DNA of 64,000 bases from an uncultured Porphyromonadaceae bacterium. GTDB lineage: Bacteria > Bacteroidota > Bacteroidia > Bacteroidales > Muribaculaceae. Each line of letters opens with the position of its first letter. Position 1 is the first letter of the stretch. The stretch covers positions 62,001-126,000 of the forward strand of contig CANEHE010000002.1 in assembly GCA_947427285.1 (NCBI GenBank), read 5' to 3'. A program made the position numbers and the translations under genes. The notes beneath the pieces were generated by a model. The model saw only the letters and a list, made by a program, of their open reading frames with translations, did not search any database and was not told where the DNA came from. Below, piece by piece: positions 7,437-15,338 of the stretch.

Positions 7437-9633
7437 GCACGACACGATCGCGAAGTTCCGCAAGTTTACCGGAATTCCATCTGTCAGTCGTCCCCACCAG
7501 ATAACCGGTTATTCTCTGAATGGTCTCAAACGGCGTACCGCATTTAGGACAACATTTTTGCGTTTTGTCGGCATTTTCATATCCGCAAGCCGGACAATGA
7601 TTACGGTTATGATTGACAGAGCCATAACCCATATTATATTGGTCCATTAAATCGACAATCTGCATTATGGCCTCCTCATTATGGGTAGCATCCCCGTCAA
7701 TCTCTACATAAAATATATGTCCACCACGTGTCAGTTCATGATAAGGAGCCTCCACTCTGGCTTTATGTCGGGGAGAACAATGATAGCCAACTGGAATATG
7801 ATTGGAGTTTGTATAGTAATCCTTGTCTGTAACACCCGGAATTATTCCAAATGTCTTCTTATCACGGGCTGTAAATTTTCCGGCCAGGCCCTCTGCCGGA
7901 GTGGCGAGAACAGAGAAATTATGTTTGTATTTTTCACTGAAATCATTTGCCCGGCTTCTGATATGTCCCACTATTCTCAATCCAAGCATCTGAGATTCCT
8001 GCGACTCCCCGTGATGTCTTCCTGTCAACGCAGTCAGACATTCCGCCAGCCCGATAAATCCTATGCCAAGCGTTCCTTGATTGATGATATTCTCTATTGT
8101 GTCATCAGTAGATAGTTGATCGGCTCCATTCCAGAGATGACCCATTACCAACGGGAACTGTTTTGCGAGTGCGGTCTTCTGGAAATTAAATCGTTCCTCA
8201 AGCTGCAACGCACACAATTCAAGGATTTCGTCGAGTTTACGGAAGAATGTCTCTATGCGTTCATCCATATCATGTATCGGCATAGATTCAAGGGCCAAAC
8301 GCACAATATTTATAGTTGTGAACGAAATATTCCCTCGTCCTACGGATGTCTCCGGTCCATATCGGTTCTCAAACACCCGAGTTCTGCATCCCATAGTAGC
8401 AACCTCATGAACATAACGTTCAGGATCATCCGCTTTCCACTCATCGGAGTGATTGAAAGTAGCATCAAGATTCAGAAAATTAGGAAAGAAACGTCTGGCC
8501 GACACTTTGCATGCAAGCCGATACAAATCATAATTGGGATCTTCCGGCAGATAACTGACTCCTCGCTTCTTTTTCCATATCTGAATAGGGAAAATAGCTG
8601 TAGCACCATTACCTACGCCCTCATAAGTACTATTTAGCAACTCACGGATCACACAGCGGCCCTCAGCCGACGTATCGGTTCCGTAATTGATGGATGAGAA
8701 CACAACCTGATTACCTCCACGGGAATGAATGGTATTCATGTTATGTATGAAAGCCTCCATAGACTGGTGCACCCTTCCTACGGTACGGTTTACCGCGTGC
8801 TGAAGCATTCGTTCCTCTCCAGATAAATCGTCAAGGGATCGAAAAGTGAAGTCTTTTATTTTCAAATCATAAAGATGCGACAAGTCTATTCCTAATAATT
8901 TCTCTATGTCCTTTATCTCTTCGATGAAACTCAGTCTGACATAAGGGGCGAGATAGAAATCAAAGGCGGGGATTGCCTGTCCTCCATGCATTTCATTTTG
9001 TGCAGTTTCAAGCGAGATACATGCGATTACACTGGCAGTCTCAATCCTCTTGGCAGGTCGCGATTCTCCATGTCCCGCGATAAATCCATGTTTAAGGATT
9101 CTATTCAGAGGATGTTGCACGCATGTGAGACTTTTGGTGGGGTAGTAGTCCTTATCGTGAATATGTATATAATTATTGCGTACGGCCGATCGGACTTCTG
9201 GAGAAAGTAGATAATCATCTACAAACGGCTTGGTCGTTTCCGAAGCGAACTTCATCATCATTCCTGCCGGAGAGTCAGTATTCATATTGGCATTCTCCCG
9301 AGTAATATCATTATTTTTAGCCTCTATGATTTCAAGAAACATCTCCCGGGTCTTTGCCCGTCGGGCAATTGACCGCTGATCCCGATAGGCAATATATCGT
9401 TTAGCCACATCTTTTCGTGCCGATTTCATGAGTTCAATCTCTACACGATCCTGAATCTCCTCAACCGACATTCGTTCATTGCCTGATATTCCGATCCGAT
9501 CGGTTATTTTCTGAATCAACCCCTCATCCTCACCCATTTCTGTGGTGAGCATGGCTTTTCTGATTGCAGCTTTTATTTTTTCTTCGTTATATCCTACCAG
9601 ACGACCGTCGCGCTTTATGACTAACTGTATCAT
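7429..9633 (-). CDS. nrdD: Anaerobic ribonucleoside-triphosphate reductase
   Basis: A 734-residue class III reductase that makes dNTPs from NTPs under anoxia. An ATP-cone occupies the first ~90 residues (IKRDGRLVGYNEEKIKAAI). The barrel domain includes HIHDKDYYP and FSSINYGTDTSAEG. Near the C-terminus four cysteines (about 680, 683, 694/695 and 698) form the zinc site. The glycyl-radical loop is QRITGYLVG, with Gly about 710. The length is normal for the family. The ATG at 9633 is about 50 nt downstream of a canonical promoter. It is the first gene of a two-gene operon with nrdG and marks a strictly or facultatively anaerobic host. Confidence 0.97.
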   Translation of the reverse strand: MIQLVIKRDGRLVGYNEEKIKAAIRKAMLTTEMGEDEGLIQKITDRIGISGNERMSVEEIQDRVEIELMKSARKDVAKRYIAYRDQRSIARRAKTREMFLEIIEAKNNDITRENANMNTDSPAGMMMKFASETTKPFVDDYLLSPEVRSAVRNNYIHIHDKDYYPTKSLTCVQHPLNRILKHGFIAGHGESRPAKRIETASVIACISLETAQNEMHGGQAIPAFDFYLAPYVRLSFIEEIKDIEKLLGIDLSHLYDLKIKDFTFRSLDDLSGEERMLQHAVNRTVGRVHQSMEAFIHNMNTIHSRGGNQVVFSSINYGTDTSAEGRCVIRELLNSTYEGVGNGATAIFPIQIWKKKRGVSYLPEDPNYDLYRLACKVSARRFFPNFLNLDATFNHSDEWKADDPERYVHEVATMGCRTRVFENRYGPETSVGRGNISFTTINIVRLALESMPIHDMDERIETFFRKLDEILELCALQLEERFNFQKTALAKQFPLVMGHLWNGADQLSTDDTIENIINQGTLGIGFIGLAECLTALTGRHHGESQESQMLGLRIVGHIRSRANDFSEKYKHNFSVLATPAEGLAGKFTARDKKTFGIIPGVTDKDYYTNSNHIPVGYHCSPRHKARVEAPYHELTRGGHIFYVEIDGDATHNEEAIMQIVDLMDQYNMGYGSVNHNRNHCPACGYENADKTQKCCPKCGTPFETIQRITGYLVGTTDRWNSGKLAELRDRVVHE

Positions 9634-9684
9634 TTTATTTCTGTTTTATTGCTTAGCTTCCAGAGATTGAAACCTAAACGCGAC

Positions 9685-9716
9685 ACAAAGATAGGAAATT
9701 TAACCGGAACCTCCAA
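9685..9716 (-). promoter_or_regulatory. Promoter of nrdDG
   Basis: On the minus strand, TTG at 9716-9714, a 20-nt spacer, and TATCTTTGT at 9693-9685. The leader to the nrdD ATG is about 45 nt. I saw no convincing NrdR box in the 228-nt gap between the L,D-transpeptidase and nrdD. Confidence 0.75.
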
Positions 9717-9861
9717 GAATATGGCAATATAATTTATTTGTTATTTTCTGTTTTAGAAAACTTTCAATAACAACCTATATGCCTATACACCTAATAAACA
9801 CCCCATTAATAAATCATTTTGGATAACTTTATTGACAATGCAAGTTTCTGATATTTTTATT

Positions 9862-10812
9862 TTATTCCACTTTATATGATTCTGGCATTATATAATCCTG
9901 TTCTTTAATCGGGATTGTATCGATATGTGTATTGACAGAATTATCCATATTATCTTCTGCTTTGGTAGAAAGAGTATCCTGAGATACTTTTTTCTCAGGG
10001 AGTTTACCGGCTTTGACTCTACTACCTCCAGGAACTGTGGTGACAGACGGGATATAATATCCCTCACTCTCGTCGACTGCCATATCCCTTGATCCTGGAC
10101 TGACAATAACAGGCATCCCGATCTCAACAAGTTTGACAAGTTCAAGAATATTTTCATTAGTGAGTCGAATACAGCCATGACTCACCCGATGTCCGATGCT
10201 CCACGGAGCGACTGTTCCATGAATTCCAATCTGGGAAGTATTTGGGCATTTAAGTCGTATGAACCGAGGTCCGAATTGTCCTTTCTTCTGACTTGTCACA
10301 CCATTGTCATCTGTGAACAGCCAATCTGTACTGTCATATATTCCCTCGGCAGAAAAGAAACCTTCCGGAGTACGAGAGTCGGCTTTTTTATGCTTTGTTC
10401 CATAATTACGTGCACATGCCATACCATATTCCTTTTCCGTCACACCATACCTATCATATAGAATCACTTTCATTCTCGCCTTGTCAACAATAATAAAACG
10501 ATTATATTTATTATTGATAAGTCGTTCACAATATTCCAACTCTTCTTCTGCCATTATCGGAAGAATACCACGCTTATAGTCATTCCAATGTCCGGATTCA
10601 CGCATATATTCCACCGCTTCTGAAGAAGATAAAAACTTTATCGGGGCAATACGGTCTACTGAGTCAGCTACAGTGCTGGTATCGGAAACGGAAACGGCAC
10701 TATCATCTAAACTATTCTCATCGGAAGAGGACTGCTCTGACATTCTGGAACATGAAAACAAAAAGCATAAATTCACCAACAAAAGGACCGATTGTTTCAT
10801 CAACAGTTTCAT
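9862..10812 (-). CDS. L,D-transpeptidase (YkuD) lipoprotein
   Basis: 316 residues starting at the ATG at 10812 (the reading from 10815 uses TTG). The N-terminus is a lipoprotein signal with lipobox LFSC, followed by a Ser/Asp-rich linker. The YkuD domain spans about 85-240, with FIIVDKARMKVILYDRYG at its start. The catalytic stretch is IGIHGT, then HRVSHGCIRL, with Cys as nucleophile. The tail after 250 is low in complexity. L,D-transpeptidases make 3-3 peptidoglycan crosslinks or attach proteins to peptidoglycan; lipidation would tether this one to a membrane facing the periplasm. It is divergent from a putative wall-sugar recycling pair and is preceded by an unusual structured leader (10847-11035). 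Confidence 0.92.
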   Translation of the reverse strand: MKLLMKQSVLLLVNLCFLFSCSRMSEQSSSDENSLDDSAVSVSDTSTVADSVDRIAPIKFLSSSEAVEYMRESGHWNDYKRGILPIMAEEELEYCERLINNKYNRFIIVDKARMKVILYDRYGVTEKEYGMACARNYGTKHKKADSRTPEGFFSAEGIYDSTDWLFTDDNGVTSQKKGQFGPRFIRLKCPNTSQIGIHGTVAPWSIGHRVSHGCIRLTNENILELVKLVEIGMPVIVSPGSRDMAVDESEGYYIPSVTTVPGGSRVKAGKLPEKKVSQDTLSTKAEDNMDNSVNTHIDTIPIKEQDYIMPESYKVE

Positions 10813-10846
10813 CAATATCTGTAGAGTTATTATTCAGATTAATCGT

Positions 10847-11035
10847 TAAGTAAGTAATCAGATTAAAACGATAGTAAATGAATTTTTTAAATCTTGAATA
10901 TCCTCCACTTGCTCTTTCCGGTCAGTTTCCCGTTGTCAGTCGGTCACAATGCCCGCATTGCTCCCTCCTTCCGCCGGAAAACTGCCGCAGAAACAGCGGC
11001 GCGGATTATATTCATTTAATTTGATCACTTACTTA
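10847..11035 (-). promoter_or_regulatory. Putative structured 5' leader RNA / inverted-repeat element
   Basis: The ends are 21-nt complementary arms (11015-11035 with 10847-10867). In the minus-strand RNA 20 of 21 positions pair, one as G-U. Inside are a hairpin GCCGC-7nt-GCGGC (10984-11000), a 9-bp helix between 10976-10984 and 10923-10931, and, enclosed by it, a hairpin CAAUG-CGGG-CAUUG (10947-10960). The core looks much more GC-rich than its AT-rich flanks. A canonical minus-strand promoter places the transcription start at about 11038, right at the 5' arm. The element is then followed by 34 nt and the L,D-transpeptidase ATG. No convincing ORF lies inside. It could be a regulatory leader, a small RNA, or a copy of a dispersed intergenic repeat. 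Confidence 0.5.
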
Positions 11036-11043
11036 TATCAATT

Positions 11044-11076
11044 ACAAAATTACTAAAAACAATTCACGTATACAAA
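11044..11076 (-). promoter_or_regulatory. Promoter of the L,D-transpeptidase leader
   Basis: On the minus strand, TTTG at 11076-11073, a 20-nt spacer (counted from TTG), and TAATTTTGT at 11052-11044. The predicted start near 11038 coincides with the edge of the inverted-repeat element. Confidence 0.65.
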
Positions 11077-11143
11077 TTTTATTAGCAAGCTCAACAGCAT
11101 CTACTCTCAACAGGCAACAAGTTTCGGTTAAGATGAAGATAAG

Positions 11144-11176
11144 TTTGCACACCAGCCTATATATTATTAATTTTGT
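11144..11176 (+). promoter_or_regulatory. Promoter of the kinase-RapZ fusion gene
   Basis: TTTG at 11144-11147, a 20-nt spacer, and TAATTTTGT at 11168-11176. It lies inside the longest reading of the downstream ORF, which shows that the start codon must be downstream (ATG 11205). Confidence 0.72.
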
Positions 11177-11204
11177 ATCATATTTTTATAATTACATATA
11201 TACA

Positions 11205-12656
11205 ATGGCTTCCGAAAACATTATTAAAACAGAAACAATAGAAAGGGAAATGACCGGATTATTCCGAGATGCTTTCGGAATAGACAATACATCGATAACA
11301 CGTCTTCCACAAGCCGGAGGCGACCGTATATATTATAGACTGACAAACATCGATTACAATTTGTCTGCTATAGGAGTCATCGGTCCGGACATAAAGGAAA
11401 ATCTTACATTTCTGAATCTTTCAAAATGTCTCAAAGATGCCGGCATTTCGGTGCCAGATGTATTTGCAACGTCTAATAATGGCCGTTGTTATCTCCTGGA
11501 AGATCTCGGCGACACGAATCTACTTGATCTAATAAAAAAAGGTGAAAACACTGAAATAGAGGAAATCTGCATTAAAACTTTGGCACGACTTCAGACACTC
11601 CCTAAAGAAATCTGGAGTAAAAAAGTTCAGTTTCCACGCTTCGGATCACGACAGACCGCATGGGATCTTAACTATTTCAAATACGAATTTCTTAAACCTT
11701 CCAGTATCGTATTCGACGAAGAACTCTTGGAAAAAGATTTTGATTCAATCAAAAATACTGTCGAAGAATGGCCTGAAGAGCTTTCTGGATTCATGTATCG
11801 TGATTTCCAAAGCCGGAATATAATGATAAAGGATGGCAAACCACGATTCATAGACTATCAAGGCGCACGTGAGGGCCCTGCCATCTATGATGCCATCTCT
11901 TTCTTATGGCAGGCGAAAGCTAATTTCACTCCAGATAGAAAAGAAACTCTGATGCGCATATATGCGCGGGAATTCTCCAGAATACGAGGAGTATCGGAAG
12001 ATAAAATTCTTCTGGGTGTACCTTTTATGACGCTTTTGCGGCTCCTACAGGTACTCGGCGCGTATGGATTCCGTGGACTTGTGGAGAAACGGTCACATTT
12101 CATTGAAAGTATTCCTGTGGCTTTGTCCAATCTCAGACAGATTGTTGAAGAGGGAGCTGCAGATGGACTTCCGGAATTGAAACGGATATCCCTGATATTG
12201 GCTTCTGACCGTAGATTTCGACAAGAACAAGCCAATACCGGCCTTACGGTTAAAGTTTATAGTTTTTCGTATAAAAAGGGCTATCCGGATGATTTCACGG
12301 GCAATGGGGGCGGGTTTATGTTCGATTGCCGCTCAATGCATAATCCTGGAAGATATCCTCAATATATTCATCTGACTGGTCGTGATCAACCGGTTGTCGA
12401 TTTTCTGGAAGATCATGGGGAGGTATTCACGTTTCTCAAAGGAGCATGGATAATGACAGACGCTGCCATAGATAGATATATCTCCAGAGGGTTTTCCTCT
12501 CTCCAGATTGGCTTTGGATGTACTGGCGGTCAACACCGGTCGGTCTATTGTGCGGAAACCACAGCTCGGCATATCGCACAAAAATTCCCCAAAGCGAATG
12601 TCCGACTAATACACCGCGAACAAGGAATCGAGGAAAATTTATCAGGTCATATATGA
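11205..12656 (+). CDS. Sugar kinase (aminoglycoside phosphotransferase fold, AmgK-like) fused to a RapZ C-terminal domain
   Basis: 483 residues from ATG 11205 (MASENIIK), chosen because the promoter lies upstream of it and inside the longer reading. Residues ~1-325 are an APH-fold kinase with the catalytic loop YRDFQSRNIM (Asp about 200) and the metal-binding FIDYQGAREGP (Asp about 217). The rest (~348-483) matches the C-terminal domain of RapZ: VKVYSFSYKKG, FMFDCRSMHNPGRY, TGRDQPVVDFL, GFGCTGGQHRSVY. In E. coli that domain binds glucosamine-6-phosphate. AmgK kinases phosphorylate MurNAc/GlcNAc at the anomeric position in peptidoglycan recycling. A MurU-like gene follows after 7 nt, which supports that role, but the substrate is inferred. 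There is no RapZ N-terminal P-loop domain. Confidence 0.85.
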   Translation: MASENIIKTETIEREMTGLFRDAFGIDNTSITRLPQAGGDRIYYRLTNIDYNLSAIGVIGPDIKENLTFLNLSKCLKDAGISVPDVFATSNNGRCYLLEDLGDTNLLDLIKKGENTEIEEICIKTLARLQTLPKEIWSKKVQFPRFGSRQTAWDLNYFKYEFLKPSSIVFDEELLEKDFDSIKNTVEEWPEELSGFMYRDFQSRNIMIKDGKPRFIDYQGAREGPAIYDAISFLWQAKANFTPDRKETLMRIYAREFSRIRGVSEDKILLGVPFMTLLRLLQVLGAYGFRGLVEKRSHFIESIPVALSNLRQIVEEGAADGLPELKRISLILASDRRFRQEQANTGLTVKVYSFSYKKGYPDDFTGNGGGFMFDCRSMHNPGRYPQYIHLTGRDQPVVDFLEDHGEVFTFLKGAWIMTDAAIDRYISRGFSSLQIGFGCTGGQHRSVYCAETTARHIAQKFPKANVRLIHREQGIEENLSGHI

Positions 12657-12663
12657 TATCGGT

Positions 12664-13395
12664 ATGAAAGCGATGATTTTAGCTGCCGGATTAGGCACAA
12701 GACTTAAACCATGGACTCTTACACATCCTAAAGCACTTGTTCCTGTAGGAGGAATTCCAATGCTTGAAAGAGTCATACGTCAGCTTATAACTCAGGGATT
12801 CGACAGAATCATAATCAATATCCACCATTTTGCAGACCAGATAATAGAATTTTTACATCAAAAAAATTTCGATGCGATAATACATGTCAGTGATGAGCGG
12901 TCACAGCTGCTTGACACCGGAGGTGGAATTGTGAATGCCCGTAAATATCTATGTGATGACAACGAACCGTTTCTGGTCCATAACGTTGATATTTTGTCTA
13001 CAGCAAATCTACAAGAACTCTTGTCTGCTCATAGGGAAAGTCATGCCGACGCGACTCTATTGGTAAGTCATAGAGATTCGTCCCGTAAATTAATTATAGG
13101 AGGTGACAATTTATTGAGAGGATGGATTGATACAGCCTCTGGAAGGACACGTCCCGACACCTTTACTTCTAAAGCGAACGACAGATTTTTATCTTTTAGT
13201 GGGATTCATGTTATCTCCCCACATACCGTCGAACTCATGCTATCATATTTCGGATGTAAACCTTTTCCGATTATGGATTTCTATCTTGACTATTATTCAG
13301 ACTTGAGACTGCTGTGCCATGAACAGTCATTTGACCATATTGACATAGGGAAACCCGACACGCTTGAAAAAGCGAACCGTATTTTCAAACTGTAA
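12664..13395 (+). CDS. Sugar-1-phosphate nucleotidyltransferase (MurU-like)
   Basis: 243 residues, the usual length of a compact nucleotidyltransferase without an acyltransferase tail. The N-terminus has the nucleotide-binding signature MILAAGLGTRLKPWT, then HPKALVPVGGIPMLE. NVDILS (about 107) is the metal-binding Asp region, and FSGIHVISP is a later family motif. MurU converts MurNAc-1-phosphate to UDP-MurNAc in cell-wall recycling; other members make NDP-glucose or NDP-mannose. The tight coupling to the AmgK-like kinase (7 nt) favours the MurU assignment. It is convergent with the DUF3108 gene, leaving only 3 nt between the stop codons. Confidence 0.85.
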   Translation: MKAMILAAGLGTRLKPWTLTHPKALVPVGGIPMLERVIRQLITQGFDRIIINIHHFADQIIEFLHQKNFDAIIHVSDERSQLLDTGGGIVNARKYLCDDNEPFLVHNVDILSTANLQELLSAHRESHADATLLVSHRDSSRKLIIGGDNLLRGWIDTASGRTRPDTFTSKANDRFLSFSGIHVISPHTVELMLSYFGCKPFPIMDFYLDYYSDLRLLCHEQSFDHIDIGKPDTLEKANRIFKL

Positions 13396-13398
13396 CTC

Positions 13399-14169
13399 TC
13401 ACATAAGATAACATTTGACCTGTCCCACGGGCAACTGTCCGACAAGCATAAGCGGAATATGGGATGAATCCGTTGAAATCCACGTGTCCATATCAGCACT
13501 GGATTTCTTTTTTCCTCCGGTTGTGAAATTAAAACGTATATGATAAGCTTCACGGGTTCCACCTTTCCTCATCTTCAGCGTAGTCTTTCCTAAACATCTG
13601 ACGGTTACGGTCTCCGATTTCGAACCGGAGAAGACAGTGGTTTTAAGCATCTGGCCTTTTGTCAGCTTTGAGTAATCAATCAGACGCAGATAGTAGAAAA
13701 TGGTCAGCATATCGTATACTGGTCCCTGTGCCGACAAAGTTTTCGAAGAAGAAGAAACCTTGCCTTTCTTTTCACGATATCGTCGACAATGACCTGTCAC
13801 GTTACGTCCGGAATACGAATACGAAATCTCATCTTTTCCATATTTACCTCCTTCATGGGAGATCTTATGATAGGAGAGAGGCTTAAAACCATCAGTCCGA
13901 ACAGTTGCCAGAAGTGTATCCCTAACCATAAATATTCTGTCTGCCCAAGGTTTTGTTTTTGCAGCCAGACTTATTGAATAATTATCCCCTTTTCTGACAA
14001 GACGTAGTGTGGCCTCTCCGGCATCCTTATGTATGAGCCCCCATTTATATGAAATCACATAATGAAGAGTTTCATTTGAGAAACCGGAAGACATGCCACT
14101 GCATTGGAATACGGATAAAGCCCATGATCCAATCAACAGTACAATGTATCTGAGGAGATTGCATTTCAT
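13399..14169 (-). CDS. DUF3108 domain-containing exported protein
   Basis: 256 residues from ATG 14169 (the reading from 14172 uses GTG). An N-terminal hydrophobic segment acts as signal peptide or anchor. The body is beta-rich with the DUF3108 pattern: LHYVISYKWGLIHKDAGEA at the start, SYHKISHEGGKYGKDE in the middle, and WISTDSSHIPLMLVGQL near the end. The function of DUF3108 is not established; envelope location is inferred from the signal sequence. It is the last gene of the leftward ruvA-sprA-protease cluster, 33 nt after the protease gene, so it may be cotranscribed with the T9SS translocon gene. Confidence 0.85.
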   Translation of the reverse strand: MKCNLLRYIVLLIGSWALSVFQCSGMSSGFSNETLHYVISYKWGLIHKDAGEATLRLVRKGDNYSISLAAKTKPWADRIFMVRDTLLATVRTDGFKPLSYHKISHEGGKYGKDEISYSYSGRNVTGHCRRYREKKGKVSSSSKTLSAQGPVYDMLTIFYYLRLIDYSKLTKGQMLKTTVFSGSKSETVTVRCLGKTTLKMRKGGTREAYHIRFNFTTGGKKKSSADMDTWISTDSSHIPLMLVGQLPVGQVKCYLM

Positions 14170-14202
14170 CACTTTTATTTATATAATTACAACCTTCAGA
14201 AA

Positions 14203-15288
14203 TCAATTATGTTTATCGAGAAGAGCCTTGAGATGTTTGACTCTTACTCCGTAATTAAAATTCTGCGTACCGTCAAGGCCTGCAAAATTGATAGCCACAA
14301 GTTCTCCGTTACGGTTCACTACTGGCGAACCACTGCTACCGCGCAAAGCCGGAATCGTATACATCAATCTGTCTGATGTCTGCTGACTTACAGTGCCATT
14401 GGTGAATTGAGCCTTCAGACCTTCTTCCGTAAGTGCAAGAGCCGGCCCAAGATTGAATCCATGCATATAAAGCCTGTTATTCTTATCCTCCCTGACACGC
14501 GACATTATTTTGTCTGAAAAAGAATATGTCTCAAAAGGATCTGATTCCTTAACCTGAAAAATAAATTTTCCTTCTGGTGTACGTTTATCTTTTAGCTGTA
14601 TCAGAGCGAGATCATGATCTGTATCAGAATCAAGAATGACACAATCCGTAAAATCTGTGGTTTTCGTGACGTGTGTGTCATTATAGGCAATGCTTACCTG
14701 ATTATGATAGATTATTTCAGAATCAGATGGACGTATATTGTTGAGTTCTCTATAAGTGGATTCCATCTCCCTGATCTCATTCTGGGCCGCATCCCGGGCA
14801 TCGCGTATGGTATAGAAATCCGTGTAACTGATCTCGGGACTATAGTTGGCCACCTGATAGGCATATTCAAGCTGTTGAAGTTCGTCAAGTTTCTCATTGT
14901 AAGAATACCTGACCATCATTTTCAGACTTTCAATCACTTTGCCTATCGATCTGTTGATATCTTTTTCCTTTGACATGGAATTCACTACATGGGCGTTCGT
15001 AGCCAGGACACCTTTATCATTAACAAAGAAGGCGGTTCCGAAGGAGGTGGCCACATCTACCGAATCCCGCGAAAAAGACAATCCTTTAATCTCGCCATCA
15101 TCATCAAGATGAGAGAAAAACAAAGATTCTCCATTAGACAGTCTGACCTCGTAGTAACTCTGATTCTGAACCAAAGCCACACCAGATGACTGCTCCGTCT
15201 CAATCTCCTTTTCAGACTTGGAGGAACAGCTTGTACCCAGACAGACCACAACAATTGTAAGAATAAAATAAAGGTATGATTTCTTCAT
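14203..15288 (-). CDS. Trypsin-like serine protease lipoprotein
   Basis: 361 residues with a lipoprotein signal peptide (lipobox LGTSC). It is a chymotrypsin-fold (S1-type) protease with a complete triad: His in GVLATNAHVV, Asp in DHDLALIQLKD, Ser in ALRGSSGSPVV. An insertion of about 110 residues, helical and rich in Glu/Tyr, separates the His and Asp motifs. No PDZ domain follows, unlike DegP/HtrA. It probably acts in the periplasm or at the outer membrane. It lies 50 nt after sprA, in the same direction. A role in processing or quality control of T9SS substrates is possible, but only the neighbourhood suggests it. Confidence 0.88.
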   Translation of the reverse strand: MKKSYLYFILTIVVVCLGTSCSSKSEKEIETEQSSGVALVQNQSYYEVRLSNGESLFFSHLDDDGEIKGLSFSRDSVDVATSFGTAFFVNDKGVLATNAHVVNSMSKEKDINRSIGKVIESLKMMVRYSYNEKLDELQQLEYAYQVANYSPEISYTDFYTIRDARDAAQNEIREMESTYRELNNIRPSDSEIIYHNQVSIAYNDTHVTKTTDFTDCVILDSDTDHDLALIQLKDKRTPEGKFIFQVKESDPFETYSFSDKIMSRVREDKNNRLYMHGFNLGPALALTEEGLKAQFTNGTVSQQTSDRLMYTIPALRGSSGSPVVNRNGELVAINFAGLDGTQNFNYGVRVKHLKALLDKHN

Positions 15289-15338
15289 GATAATATGACA
15301 GGTATTGATTTTTTATTTTCTAAGATATTTTCTAATAA

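Noticed and set aside
9634-9861. NrdR operator upstream of nrdD
   Set aside because: Searched by eye for paired ACAC-type boxes; none convincing.
11133-11204. Extended N-terminus of the kinase-RapZ protein
   Set aside because: The -33/-7 promoter lies within this stretch, so it cannot be translated from that transcript.
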